DNA of 64,000 nt from Anaerolineaceae bacterium (GTDB lineage Bacteria > Chloroflexota > Anaerolineae > Anaerolineales > UBA11657). Shown here piece after piece: positions 26,516 through 34,986 of the stretch. A program made the position numbers and the translations under genes. The stretch covers positions 154,271 through 218,270 of the forward strand of contig BGOS01000004.1 in assembly GCA_003569365.1 (NCBI GenBank). Direction: 5' to 3'. Position 1 is the first letter of the stretch. Every line of letters begins with the position of its first letter. The notes below the pieces were generated by a model that saw nothing but the letters and a program-made list of their open reading frames with translations, was not told the DNA's origin and made no database searches.

Positions 26516-28558
26516 ATGTTCGGTGGACCTGACGGCCTGCGCCGCCTAATGAGCCAGGACCAAATGCGGCCGCAAAGCTTGGGCCGCACGCTGGCACGCT
26601 TCGGCGGGTACTTCAGCCGCTTTGTGCCAACGCTGGCGGTGGTATCTGTGCTTGTGGTTGTTTCCACGTGGGGCCAGGTGCTGACGCCAGAGCTGGTGGG
26701 CCAGGCAGTTGACTGCTACATAGCAAAGCCAGTCGCCGGCGCATTTGGCGGCGCCACCCTTGCGCAGCAAGCCGCTGCCGGCTCGGCAAGCCGCTGCTGG
26801 TACGGCGCAGACCTGTCCCAGCTTTCAACCGGCGCCAAACTGGCGCACTGGCTGGGATGGCAGCATGTCTTTGTTGCTACAGCCGAGCTGGAAAAAATGT
26901 CTCCCGATGCAGCGATAGCCGGGCTTGGACAGCTGGTGCTGCTCTCCATTGCAGTCTTTGCGTCTATCTCCGCGCTCACCGGGCTGCTCTTCTTTGCAAT
27001 GGCGCGCGCTGGCCAGCACGTTCTGCGTGACATCCGGGTGGACTTGTTTGCCCATCTACACCGCCTCTCAATTGGCTATTACTCTGAACATGAAGTTGGC
27101 GACTTGATGAGCCGGATTACAAACGACACCGAAGCAATTGGCCAGGCTTTCAGTTTTGCGCTGGTCAACGTGCTGGGCGGAATATTGCTCATCGGTTGGA
27201 TTTCATACAAGATGCTGGCCGCAAGCTTTGCCTACGCACTTTTGAGCCTTGCGGTTGTGCCGGTAATGGCCGTCACCACCGTCTGGTTTTCCAATCAGGC
27301 GCGGCGCGCGTTTCGCATTTCGCGCGCAGAGCTGGGCAGCGTGAACGCAGAGCTGCAAGAATCCATCTCCGCCGTGCGCGAGGTGCAAGCCTTCAACCGC
27401 GCGGACGAAAATCTGGACAGCTTCCGGGCAACCAACGCTGCCAACCGCGATGCCAACGTGCGCGCCGTGGCATTTACCAGCGCACTTGCCCCGGCCCTGG
27501 AAGCGCTGGGATACCTGGCGCTTGCCATTGTGGCTGCTGGCGGCGGCTGGCTCTTGCTCAACGGCGAAGAGCTGCTCGGTGCAAGCGTCTCGCTCGGCTT
27601 GATCATCACCTTCATCGGATACTCGCAGCGCTTCAACCAGCCGATCCAGCAGATCGCCGTCCTGTGGACCAATATTCAAAGCGCGATTGCAGGCGGCGAG
27701 CGCATCTTTCAGCTGCTTGACGAAAAGCCATCAATCATGGATCGCCCCGGTGCGCGCACCATGCCAACGCTCAAAGGTGAAGTGGCATTCGACAATGTCT
27801 CGGCCGAATACACAACCGGCACACCCGTGTTGCGCAATGTCAGCTTCAACGCCAAAGCCGGGCAAACTATCGCCATCGTGGGCCCCACCGGCGCCGGCAA
27901 AACGACCATTATTAATTTACTGCCGCGTTTCTACGATGCCAGCACGGGCTCAGTCAAGATTGACGGCATCGACGTGCGCGATGTGACGGCGGAGAGCTTG
28001 CGGCGCCAGATTGGCATCGTGCTGCAGGATACGTTCCTGTTCAGTGCCAGCGTAATGGACAACATTCGCTTTGGCCGGCCGGATGCAACTGACGCCGAGG
28101 TGGTGGCTGCCGCCGCGCTGGCGCACGCCGACAGTTTTATTGACCGGCTGCCGCTGAAATATGACACCGTGCTTGGCGAACGCGGCAGCGGCCTGAGCCA
28201 GGGCCAGCGCCAACTGCTCGCGATTGCGCGCGCGTCACTTGCCAACCCGCGCATTCTCATTCTGGATGAAGCAACCTCCAGCGTTGACACGCGCACCGAA
28301 CGCCTGATCCAACAAGCGTTTGAGAAACTGCTGGCTGGCCGCACGGCCTTTGTGATCGCCCATCGCTTGAGCACCATTCGCAATGCTGATGTTGTGCTCG
28401 TCCTGGATCAAGGCCGGATTGTGGAACAGGGCACTCACGACTCACTCTTGGCAGCGCACGGCTTTTACTTTGACTTATACAACAGCCAATACCAAAAGGT
28501 GGATGCGAACACGCAGCTCAACGGCAAAGCCAGCGCAGGCGCTGCAATCCCGAACTAA
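26516..28558 (+). CDS. ABC exporter half-transporter with canonical ATP site
   Basis: 680-aa B-family exporter half: membrane domain with an extended first loop, Walker A GPTGAGKTT, Walker B plus general base LILDEATSSVD, H-loop VIAHRLSTI. The signature is LSQGQRQ, with Gln for the second Gly; in a heterodimer this degenerate signature would pair with the other subunit's Walker A. GGAGG lies 8 nt upstream of ATG 26516. Together with the preceding gene it should form a heterodimer. The substrate is unknown; heterodimeric relatives export lipids or drugs. Confidence 0.94.
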   Translation: MFGGPDGLRRLMSQDQMRPQSLGRTLARFGGYFSRFVPTLAVVSVLVVVSTWGQVLTPELVGQAVDCYIAKPVAGAFGGATLAQQAAAGSASRCWYGADLSQLSTGAKLAHWLGWQHVFVATAELEKMSPDAAIAGLGQLVLLSIAVFASISALTGLLFFAMARAGQHVLRDIRVDLFAHLHRLSIGYYSEHEVGDLMSRITNDTEAIGQAFSFALVNVLGGILLIGWISYKMLAASFAYALLSLAVVPVMAVTTVWFSNQARRAFRISRAELGSVNAELQESISAVREVQAFNRADENLDSFRATNAANRDANVRAVAFTSALAPALEALGYLALAIVAAGGGWLLLNGEELLGASVSLGLIITFIGYSQRFNQPIQQIAVLWTNIQSAIAGGERIFQLLDEKPSIMDRPGARTMPTLKGEVAFDNVSAEYTTGTPVLRNVSFNAKAGQTIAIVGPTGAGKTTIINLLPRFYDASTGSVKIDGIDVRDVTAESLRRQIGIVLQDTFLFSASVMDNIRFGRPDATDAEVVAAAALAHADSFIDRLPLKYDTVLGERGSGLSQGQRQLLAIARASLANPRILILDEATSSVDTRTERLIQQAFEKLLAGRTAFVIAHRLSTIRNADVVLVLDQGRIVEQGTHDSLLAAHGFYFDLYNSQYQKVDANTQLNGKASAGAAIPN

Positions 28559-28754
28559 CGCCGAACAATCACGCGCGGAAGCCGACGCCAACAGTGTCGG
28601 CCACGCCTCTGCACTGCACCATTCTGAAGCGCACTGTGCGGCAATTCTCCGGCGGCTTTGGCACGCGGCAAAGACGGCCGCAGACCGACCCACCCTCCAA
28701 TTCTGCCAAGCTGGCGTGATAATTTTTGCAGTGCCCGCCCCTGACCTGACCGAG

Positions 28755-28760
28755 TATGAT
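28755..28760 (+). promoter_or_regulatory. Possible -10 element before the SDR fragment
   Basis: TATGAT, 6 nt, then an in-frame GTG at 28767, the same geometry as fmt and the MOSC gene. It could be chance in a degraded region. Confidence 0.25.
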
Positions 28761-28766
28761 GTGCCG

Positions 28767-29027
28767 GTGAGCACAATTCGCTACGGCGAGATGCCAACAG
28801 AACTGAACGAGGCGGCAAGGCGGGCGTGGGCGCAACGGCAACAGCCGTCAGACCGGCAGCCATTCACCACGAGGGCAGCTGCAAAGAATACTAAACCTGT
28901 CTCGCTCAAGCACTGGCAATCTCCGCCAGACATTGCGGCCGCGGCAGTCTTTCTATCCTCGCTGCTGCACTCGAACATCACCGGCCAGACCAGCAATGGG
29001 GATGGCGTTTTTGTAATGCACGCATGA
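28767..29027 (+). pseudogene. C-terminal remnant of a short-chain dehydrogenase
   Basis: The last ~45 residues (PPDIAAAAVFLSSLLHSNIT, then GQTSNGDG) match the C-terminal end of SDR enzymes, where xPEDIAxAxxFLaSdxxxxITGxxxxxDGG is conserved. No nucleotide-binding TGxxxGxG motif or Tyr-x-x-x-Lys lies upstream in any frame, so the N-terminal two thirds are gone or unrecognisable. It sits directly before two SDR genes. It could be a decayed third copy or a short expressed domain; a GTG start with a -10 element makes expression possible. Confidence 0.45.
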
Positions 29028-29034
29028 GCTGCGC

Positions 29035-29789
29035 ATGAACCTTCACGGCAAAGTTGCGATTGTGACCGGGGCGGCATCCGGCATTGGGGCGGAGATTGTG
29101 CGCCTGTATCTGGAGGCTGGCGCACAAGTGGTGGGAGTGGATCGCAATACCCAAGCGGTGCCGCAAGAATTGCATGCGAAACATCCGGCTGCGCTGCGCG
29201 CTGTTAGCGGCGACGTAAGCGTTGAGCAAACTGCGATTGAGTACACCCGCGTTGCGCTGTCCGAGTTTGGGCGCATTGACATCATGGTGAATAACGCCGG
29301 CATTGCGCCCGTCAAGCCAATTCATATGCACACGCCGGCAGAGTGGGACGCGGTCATGAACATAAATGTAAAGAGCATTTACTTTAGTGCGCGCCATGTG
29401 GTGCCGGTGATGCAGGCGCAGGCGGCGGACTGTTCCTGAACACGGGGTCCATTTCATCTGTAACTGGCATGCCGCTGCAGGGCGCGTACGGCCCGTCCAA
29501 AGGCGCGGTAATTCAAGTTACGCGCCAGATGGCAATAGAGTACGCGCGCGACAACATTCGCTCTAATGCCGTTTGTCCGGGCACCGTGGACACGCCGCTC
29601 TTGCAGCAGGCGGCTGCCGAATCCGGCGATGCGGCTGCCTTCATGAAGCGCCTCGGTGACGCGCATCCAATTGGGCGCATCGCGCAGGCTGAGGAAATTG
29701 CGCAGTTCTTCCTGTTCCTTGCTTCTGACAACGCGCGCTTTATCACCGGTGCAATTCTGATGATCGACGGCGGATATACTGCGCAGTGA
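29035..29789 (+). CDS. SDR-family oxidoreductase, interrupted by a single-base frameshift
   Basis: NAD(P)-dependent short-chain dehydrogenase. The first frame (to ~29420) holds TGAASGIGAEI and NNAGIA; the second (to 29789) holds the catalytic Ser (GSISS), YGPSK (Tyr and Lys), VCPGTVDTP and DGGYTAQ. The break lies in CAGGCGGCGG at ~29421, where one G restores QGGGLFLNTGSISS and a 251-aa enzyme of normal SDR size. As with fmt, a missing base in a G/C run is more likely an error than decay. Substrate unknown; the sequence resembles cyclohexanol or glucose dehydrogenase-type SDRs. Confidence 0.82.
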
Positions 29790-29829
29790 CCTGCACAAAA
29801 TTCTGCAGAACACGAGCTCCCCGCGAAAC

Positions 29830-30600
29830 ATGAAAGTACTTGACAGCTTCCGCTTGGATGGCAGGGTTGCGCTCGTCACTGGCGGCAACCGCGGGCTTGG
29901 CTATGCCATCGCACAAGCGCTTGCAGAAGCGGGCGCTTCTGTTGCCATAGTCTGCCGCACAGCTGCCGCTGCCGAAACTGCAGCTGCAGCCCTCTCACAG
30001 CTGACCGGCCGCGAGTGCCGTGGCTTCGCCTGCGATGTGACCCAACCGGAAGAAGTCCAAGCCCTGGTGGATCTCGTGATTGCGGACTTTGGGCAAGTTG
30101 ATATTCTCGTCAACAACGCCGGCTTAAATGTGCGTGGTGCAATTGAAGACCTGACACTCGACCAGTTTCGCTCCGTGCAGGAAACAAATGTGACCGGCCC
30201 GTGGCTAATGTGCCGCGCTCTGGCCACCCACTTCAAGCAGCGCCAGCAAGGCCGCGTTATCAATTTGGGATCGGCATTATCTATTATCAGCATGCCGGAC
30301 CGCAGTGCTTACAGCACCAGCAAAGGCGCCGTACTGCAGCTGACGCGCACCCTGGCGCTCGAGTGGGCGCCATTCAACATCACCGTGAATTGCATTCTGC
30401 CCGGGCCGTTCCACACTGAGATGAACCGAACACTGTCGGAAAATCCGGAAGTCTACAAATTGTTCCTGGCCAAAATTCCGCTTGGGCGCTGGGGCAATCC
30501 CGAAGAACTTGGCGGGCTGGTAGTGTTTCTGGCAAGTGACGCAGCGAGCTTCATCACGGGCGCCGGCATTGCCATCGATGGAGGTTGGACGGTCCATTAA
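29830..30600 (+). CDS. SDR-family oxidoreductase
   Basis: 256-aa intact SDR: cofactor motif TGGNRGLG, NNAGLN, catalytic Ser in GSALS, YSTSK (Tyr and Lys), CILPGPFHTE and C-terminal DGGWTVH. Closest in feel to gluconate 5-dehydrogenase/3-oxoacyl reductase types, but substrate class cannot be assigned from sequence. It follows the frameshifted SDR by 40 nt and probably shares its transcript. Confidence 0.9.
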   Translation: MKVLDSFRLDGRVALVTGGNRGLGYAIAQALAEAGASVAIVCRTAAAAETAAAALSQLTGRECRGFACDVTQPEEVQALVDLVIADFGQVDILVNNAGLNVRGAIEDLTLDQFRSVQETNVTGPWLMCRALATHFKQRQQGRVINLGSALSIISMPDRSAYSTSKGAVLQLTRTLALEWAPFNITVNCILPGPFHTEMNRTLSENPEVYKLFLAKIPLGRWGNPEELGGLVVFLASDAASFITGAGIAIDGGWTVH

Positions 30601-30682
30601 TCAAACCACGCAGGTACCAAGCCCTAATTTGCGAACCGCCTCCGTTCCACATCAGCAATTGCTGACTCGGGTTACGAACTCA

Positions 30683-30688
30683 TAGAAT
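30683..30688 (+). promoter_or_regulatory. -10 element of the gene at 30707
   Basis: TAGAAT 18 nt upstream of ATG 30707, giving a leader of about 11 nt. Confidence 0.35.
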
Positions 30689-30706
30689 TTTTCACACGCC
30701 AATAAC

Positions 30707-31303
30707 ATGCGAGCCCTCAATCGGATTCTCTTTGCAGTGCTATGCATCGCGCTTGCCATCGCCATTGCAGCATTTGTTGCCGCCCGCCAAAAACCAGCCA
30801 TCGCCCGCAACCTCACCCCGGTTGCCATCTCACCCGCTGCAGTTGAATCCTTTGATCAGAAAGCCGACACTCTGCAGCAAGCCGTGGATGCTGCCAAACA
30901 GTCTGGTATTGCACAAGCAGTAACAGTAACCTTCAGCGAGGCAGAGCTAACAAGCAAGGCCGCGGAGGCGCTGCGCCAACTCCCCGATAGCGTTATAAAA
31001 GCTGACAATCTGGAACTGCATCTTGTGGACAATGGCGTGGTCGCCACTTCCACCATTGACGTGGCAGGCGTGCCCGTCTCAATTGCGGTCGTCGCGGAGC
31101 CGGTCACAACAGACGGCACGACAACCTTTGTCATTAAAGATATTCAAACTGGGGCAATTGCGCTCCCTGATAGTTTGCGCGCCCAAATTGACAGCCAACT
31201 TCAGCGGCAGATTTCGCCTGCAACACTTAACCTGCCATTCGATGTGACCGGTCTTCAAATTGAAAATGGACAGCTTGTGTTGCGGGCAACTGCAAATCCG
31301 TAA
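30707..31303 (+). CDS. Membrane-anchored extracytoplasmic protein, function unknown
   Basis: 198 aa with an N-terminal signal anchor (residues 7-27) and an extracytoplasmic alpha/beta domain. The stretch VTVTFSEAELTSKAAEAL and the repeated strand pattern resemble YpmS/LmeA-like (DUF2140/DUF2993) lipid-binding domains, but similarity is faint. It has its own promoter-like element and stands alone. Confidence 0.6.
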   Translation: MRALNRILFAVLCIALAIAIAAFVAARQKPAIARNLTPVAISPAAVESFDQKADTLQQAVDAAKQSGIAQAVTVTFSEAELTSKAAEALRQLPDSVIKADNLELHLVDNGVVATSTIDVAGVPVSIAVVAEPVTTDGTTTFVIKDIQTGAIALPDSLRAQIDSQLQRQISPATLNLPFDVTGLQIENGQLVLRATANP

Positions 31304-31514
31304 GTACGTTCCTAAGGCTGCGGGCATAGCCAATCAGCGCTGCCAATCTAGTCAAGTGGCTTCGCGCTGCGGCTGATCGCCGCTCGGCGGGACGGCGGCG
31401 TCTGCTTTCGATGGCATTCCGCTGTGCATCTATGCCGCCAAACGCTCGCCGTGAGCCGCCCTGCACCGGTGGTTCGGCATCGCCGGCCCCATCGCTTTGA
31501 CCGCCAGAGTGATG

Positions 31515-31946
31515 CTACCGATGCAAGTGCTCCAATACCCCGCGCGCCGAAATAACCGCCTCCTTAGCGTTGCCACTCCAGGTTTCCGTGCCGTGGAGGA
31601 CTTCGTCACCGAAACGCTTGACAGCATTTGCCATCATAATGTGATCGTGGTCGAGCAAACCCACACGCTGCGCCATGTCAATCAGTTGTCCTAATTTGTG
31701 AGTCGGTTGATTTGTGAGTTTGACCACCCGCTCTCTGAGTGCCTCCTCGATCGCAGCCCGCGAAAGCGCAATCGATGCTTGCCAAAACCCAAACACATAG
31801 CATCGTGTAGCTTCACGGAGAAGGCTTGCAACGCGACGCGATGGTGGCCTAGTCCCCCAGAGTTCGTCCAGCTCCAAGAATCGTTCTACATACTTTGGAA
31901 TTTGTTTGAGGAGGTCTCGCGAGAATTGATAATCCATCTGCTGCAT
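31515..31946 (-). CDS. DUF4145-like protein, possibly the 3' part of a frameshifted gene
   Basis: 143 aa. WQASIALSRAAIEEALRERV and the later KRFGDEVLHG resemble DUF4145 domains, which occur as accessory parts of restriction and defence loci but have no proven activity. Its upstream frame stays open across the start of the overlapping gene at 31886 and reads FGGAPLEFIMQQ, so ATG 31946 may not be the true start. One missing base near 31980 would join the two into a 217-aa protein. AT content and codon use differ from the neighbours. Confidence 0.55.
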   Translation of the reverse strand: MQQMDYQFSRDLLKQIPKYVERFLELDELWGTRPPSRRVASLLREATRCYVFGFWQASIALSRAAIEEALRERVVKLTNQPTHKLGQLIDMAQRVGLLDHDHIMMANAVKRFGDEVLHGTETWSGNAKEAVISARGVLEHLHR

Positions 31947-32167
31947 AATGAATTCGAGAGGAGCCCCACCGAATCTTGCGCGAACACTTCCGTAATCCGG
32001 TTGGTGAAATGATTCCAGTCCGTCGAACAGCCTTTCGTTATTTCATCCAACAATTCCTCTAATTCTCTTTCTCTCTCGTATGGTAAGCCTTCCAATATCG
32101 GATCGCGGGCCATAGGATGAAGCACCTCTAGAAGATGCTCTGATGTTGTAATTTCATTTTCTATCAT
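31886..32167 (-). CDS. Hypothetical protein, possibly the 5' part of the DUF4145-like gene
   Basis: 93 aa from ATG 32167, acidic and helical (ERERELEELLDEITK), with no recognised domain. It overlaps the gene downstream by 61 nt, an unusually large overlap, and its last ~30 residues have no protein-like character, which is what a -1 frameshift would produce. It overlaps the preceding gene's stop by 14 nt, implying coupled translation. An upstream in-frame ATG (32218) lies inside that neighbour. Confidence 0.45.
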   Translation of the reverse strand: MIENEITTSEHLLEVLHPMARDPILEGLPYERERELEELLDEITKGCSTDWNHFTNRITEVFAQDSVGLLSNSLCSRWIINSRETSSNKFQSM

Positions 32168-32438
32168 ATTTTTTTGGGGGTGTGAATGGAAACGACTTGT
32201 CTGGTTCAGGCACAGCAACAGCGGCGCAACGCGCCGTCCACTCGACTACTCGTGAGTCGCGGAGACCCGCGGGGAGCGAGTCAGTCCGATCGCCATCGAT
32301 CGCGTCTTCAATGAGCGAGACGAGTGTATCAATTGCGGAATGATCCTCCGTTGCTATGCTTGATGTGGGTTTCGTACTCACATGTGCGTTCCAAAGAGTG
32401 CGCAAACGCCCCCGCCCAAGAATCAACCAGCCAAACAT
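32154..32438 (-). CDS. Hypothetical protein of a small atypical cluster
   Basis: 94 aa from ATG 32438, no recognised domain, one short hydrophobic start (MFGWLILGRG) followed by polar sequence with two cysteines far apart. It heads the three-frame run 31515-32438, whose base composition is visibly more AT-rich than the flanks. It could be an acquired cassette. The 210 nt downstream of the run (31304-31514) contain no gene that I can support. Confidence 0.4.
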   Translation of the reverse strand: MFGWLILGRGRLRTLWNAHVSTKPTSSIATEDHSAIDTLVSLIEDAIDGDRTDSLPAGLRDSRVVEWTARCAAVAVPEPDKSFPFTPPKKYDRK

Positions 32439-32551
32439 GGGTTATGCGGCGGCGGAACACGAGCCTATGATATCCCGCAGGGCTCCTAAATCAATTCCGC
32501 CAACATAATCAGCCAATCAACGACCAACACACAATCCTCACCCGCGCAGTT

Positions 32552-33766
32552 TTACTTCTCCGCCTGCCACGCTGCCGCATCATACGCCGGCAGTTCGCAG
32601 CGCAGCGCGCCGTCCGTGCGATAGCCCAGCGCAATGCCGGCCTGCATCAACTGTTGGATCTCGGTGGTGCCCTCATAAATTGTGGTAACGCGCGCATTGC
32701 GCATGTAGCGCTCCACGTCGTACTCATCCGAGTATCCATACGAGCCGTGCACCTGGATGGCATTGTTGGCCGCCTCAAACGCTGCCTCCGTCGCAAACCA
32801 CTTCAATGTTGAGGTCTCGCGCGTATTGCGCTGGCCGCAGTTCTTCATCCACGCCACTTTGTGATACAGCAGCTCGCCAATCTGGTAGTCGCGTGCCATC
32901 ATCGCAATTTTTTGCTGCACCAGCTGGTGGCGCCCAATCTCGCGCCCGAATGTCTTGCGTTCGCGGGCATACTTCACACTGGCATCCAACGACGCGCGAA
33001 TGACGCCCACGCAGCCAGCGCCCACCGTGTAGCGCCCATTATCAAGGCAGCTCATCGCAATCCGAAAGCCCTCGCCCTCCAGCCCGATGCGGTTGCCTTC
33101 CGGCACGCGTACCGCGGAGCAATTCACCCAGCCGGTGCTGCCCGCCCGCACGCCAAGCTTCCCATGAATATCACCGACCGTAACCCCCGGCCGGTCCGTC
33201 TCCACCATGAACGCAGTGATCGCGTCGTGCGGATCATCGCTCTTGCTATCTGTCTTTGCAAACCAAAGTATATGGTGCGCCTTGGTTGCAAGCGAGATCC
33301 ACATTTTTTCGCCATTGAGAATGTAATCCGAGCCATCGCGCTTAGCGGTGCTCAACATTCCGGAAACGTCTGAGCCGGCTGCCGGCTCGGTAAGCCCGTA
33401 CATCGCGTACTTCTCGCCGCGCGCCTGCGGCACCAAAAACTGCTGCTTCTGTGCCTCCGTGCCCCACTGCAACAGCGCAAGCGAGTTCAGCCCCACGTGC
33501 ACAGAGAGCGCCGTGCGCAGCGCCGTATCAACCGCGTCAAGCTCCTCACACGCAATGCCCAGCGCCAGATAATCCATGCCCTGCCCGCCATACTTCACCG
33601 GAATGCACAGACCCAGCAGGCCGAGCTCTGCCAGCCGCGGCAGGATGAACGGCGGCATCTGCTGCTTGCGATCGTACTCTTTGATAACCGGCGCAACTTC
33701 GCGCACCGCAAAATCGCGCACCATCTTTTGAACCTGGCGATGCTCATCCGAAAGAGTGAAGTCCAT
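32552..33766 (-). CDS. Acyl-CoA dehydrogenase
   Basis: FAD-dependent acyl-CoA dehydrogenase, 404 aa. YGLTEPAAGSDVSG is the FAD/acyl signature, RKTFGREIGRHQLVQ the second signature, and IYEGTTEIQ contains the catalytic glutamate in the position used by short- and medium-chain enzymes. It catalyses the first beta-oxidation step. The chain-length preference is not visible. It could act after the acyl-CoA ligase at 7.4 kb, though they are far apart. A rhodanese gene lies 27 nt upstream. Confidence 0.95.
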   Translation of the reverse strand: MDFTLSDEHRQVQKMVRDFAVREVAPVIKEYDRKQQMPPFILPRLAELGLLGLCIPVKYGGQGMDYLALGIACEELDAVDTALRTALSVHVGLNSLALLQWGTEAQKQQFLVPQARGEKYAMYGLTEPAAGSDVSGMLSTAKRDGSDYILNGEKMWISLATKAHHILWFAKTDSKSDDPHDAITAFMVETDRPGVTVGDIHGKLGVRAGSTGWVNCSAVRVPEGNRIGLEGEGFRIAMSCLDNGRYTVGAGCVGVIRASLDASVKYARERKTFGREIGRHQLVQQKIAMMARDYQIGELLYHKVAWMKNCGQRNTRETSTLKWFATEAAFEAANNAIQVHGSYGYSDEYDVERYMRNARVTTIYEGTTEIQQLMQAGIALGYRTDGALRCELPAYDAAAWQAEK

Positions 33767-33793
33767 GTTTGTTGATAGATCCTTTGCGATTGA

Positions 33794-34105
33794 TTAGGCG
33801 CGCATACCCGCGCCCCACTGCGAAAACCCGCCGGTGAGACTGCGCACATCTTTGAAGCTTTGATCCGCCATCCATTCCGCCACCATCTGGCTGCGCATTC
33901 CATGCTCACAATAAACAATAATCGGGCCGTCAGCCGGCAGCTCAGCCAGCCGCCCGGGAATATCGTTCATCGGAATGTGTACCGCACCCACCACCATGCC
34001 ACCCGCCAGTTCTTCCAGCTCGCGGATGTCCAGCACAAACGGCAGCGGCGTGCTGGACAGCAAGTTACGCAGCTCGGCAACAGTAATATCAGTGGATTCG
34101 GGCAT
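33794..34105 (-). CDS. Single-domain rhodanese
   Basis: 103-aa rhodanese-like protein: DIRELEELAGG is the substrate-cleft entry and YCEHGMRS holds the catalytic Cys followed by the active-site loop. Single-domain rhodaneses move sulfane sulfur. I choose ATG 34105 (MPESTD); the upstream alternative at 34141 adds a poorly protein-like stretch. Confidence 0.9.
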   Translation of the reverse strand: MPESTDITVAELRNLLSSTPLPFVLDIRELEELAGGMVVGAVHIPMNDIPGRLAELPADGPIIVYCEHGMRSQMVAEWMADQSFKDVRSLTGGFSQWGAGMRA

Positions 34106-34257
34106 TGTATGATTTGAAGCCAGGGCAAGATCTCGGCGCACACACCGCAGAGCGTGGCATTAAATTCGATTTTACCAGTCTGCCGGTTATCGCCCACGTG
34201 CCTGCACAACACCATTTGGCGACGGCCTAACGTACACCGCCACCCCGCGCCACACAG

Positions 34258-34923
34258 TCAATTTACGGCGCTAAGCTCGCCCCACGCATCCCAGTATGTG
34301 CGCTCACGCGCCGCCAGCCGTTTAGCCGGCGCAAAGTCATCGCCAAGAAAATACGCCACCGGCAGCAGCGCTGCCTGCGTGACCCCGGCGGGGATGTTCA
34401 AAATTTTTGCCGCCTGCTCCTCGTGCATCAGATGCAGCGTTGTCCACGCGCTGCCCACACCCCGCGCCCGCAGCGCCAGCATCAACGACCACACCGCTGG
34501 CAAAATCGACCCGTACAGCGAGGCCTGCATCATAGCGGGCGCATGCTCCACGCGCCCGTCCACGCACGCCACAATCAACATCGGCACAGCATGCAATTGC
34601 TCGGCAAGGTAGCTCGCAGAATCCCGCACCAGCCGGGCGCGCGCCATGCGCGGATCGCGCACATTCCACACCGGCGGCTGGCCGGCGGTTGCCGCCCGGT
34701 AATCCGCCCACGCTAACCGGTACAGCTCCGCCAGCGCCGCGCGTTTGGCTGCATCGGTCACCACCACAAAGTGATAACCCTGCAAGTTTGAACCGGTTGG
34801 CGCCTGCACCGCAATCTCGAGGCAGTCTGCCACCAGCTGCGGGTCAACCGCGCGCGTCAGGTCCAGCCGCTTGCGCACCGAGCGCGTGGTTGTCAGCAGC
34901 TTGTCCACCGTGGCTATGTCCAT
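34258..34923 (-). CDS. Nitroreductase-family flavoprotein
   Basis: 221-aa FMN-dependent nitroreductase fold: SVRKRLDLTR near the N-terminus (FMN phosphate), APTGSNLQGYHFVVVTD, then GSAWTTLHLMHEE and a helical C-terminus. It reduces nitro compounds, quinones or similar substrates using NAD(P)H. ATG 34923 has GGAGGG 6 nt upstream. The gene is divergent from the ABC exporter at 34987 over a shared palindromic -10 region. Confidence 0.92.
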   Translation of the reverse strand: MDIATVDKLLTTTRSVRKRLDLTRAVDPQLVADCLEIAVQAPTGSNLQGYHFVVVTDAAKRAALAELYRLAWADYRAATAGQPPVWNVRDPRMARARLVRDSASYLAEQLHAVPMLIVACVDGRVEHAPAMMQASLYGSILPAVWSLMLALRARGVGSAWTTLHLMHEEQAAKILNIPAGVTQAALLPVAYFLGDDFAPAKRLAARERTYWDAWGELSAVN

Positions 34924-34963
34924 GTTAGGCCCTCCACTAGAAATCAATTTGCACATTGCGGAT

Positions 34964-34969
34964 TATAAT
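34964..34969. promoter_or_regulatory. Shared -10 region of divergent nitroreductase and ABC genes
   Basis: ATTATAAT reads as TATAAT on both strands. On the plus strand it ends 17 nt before ATG 34987; on the minus strand it lies ~40 nt before ATG 34923. Confidence 0.4.
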
Positions 34970-34986
34970 CATGCACATCCAACCGA

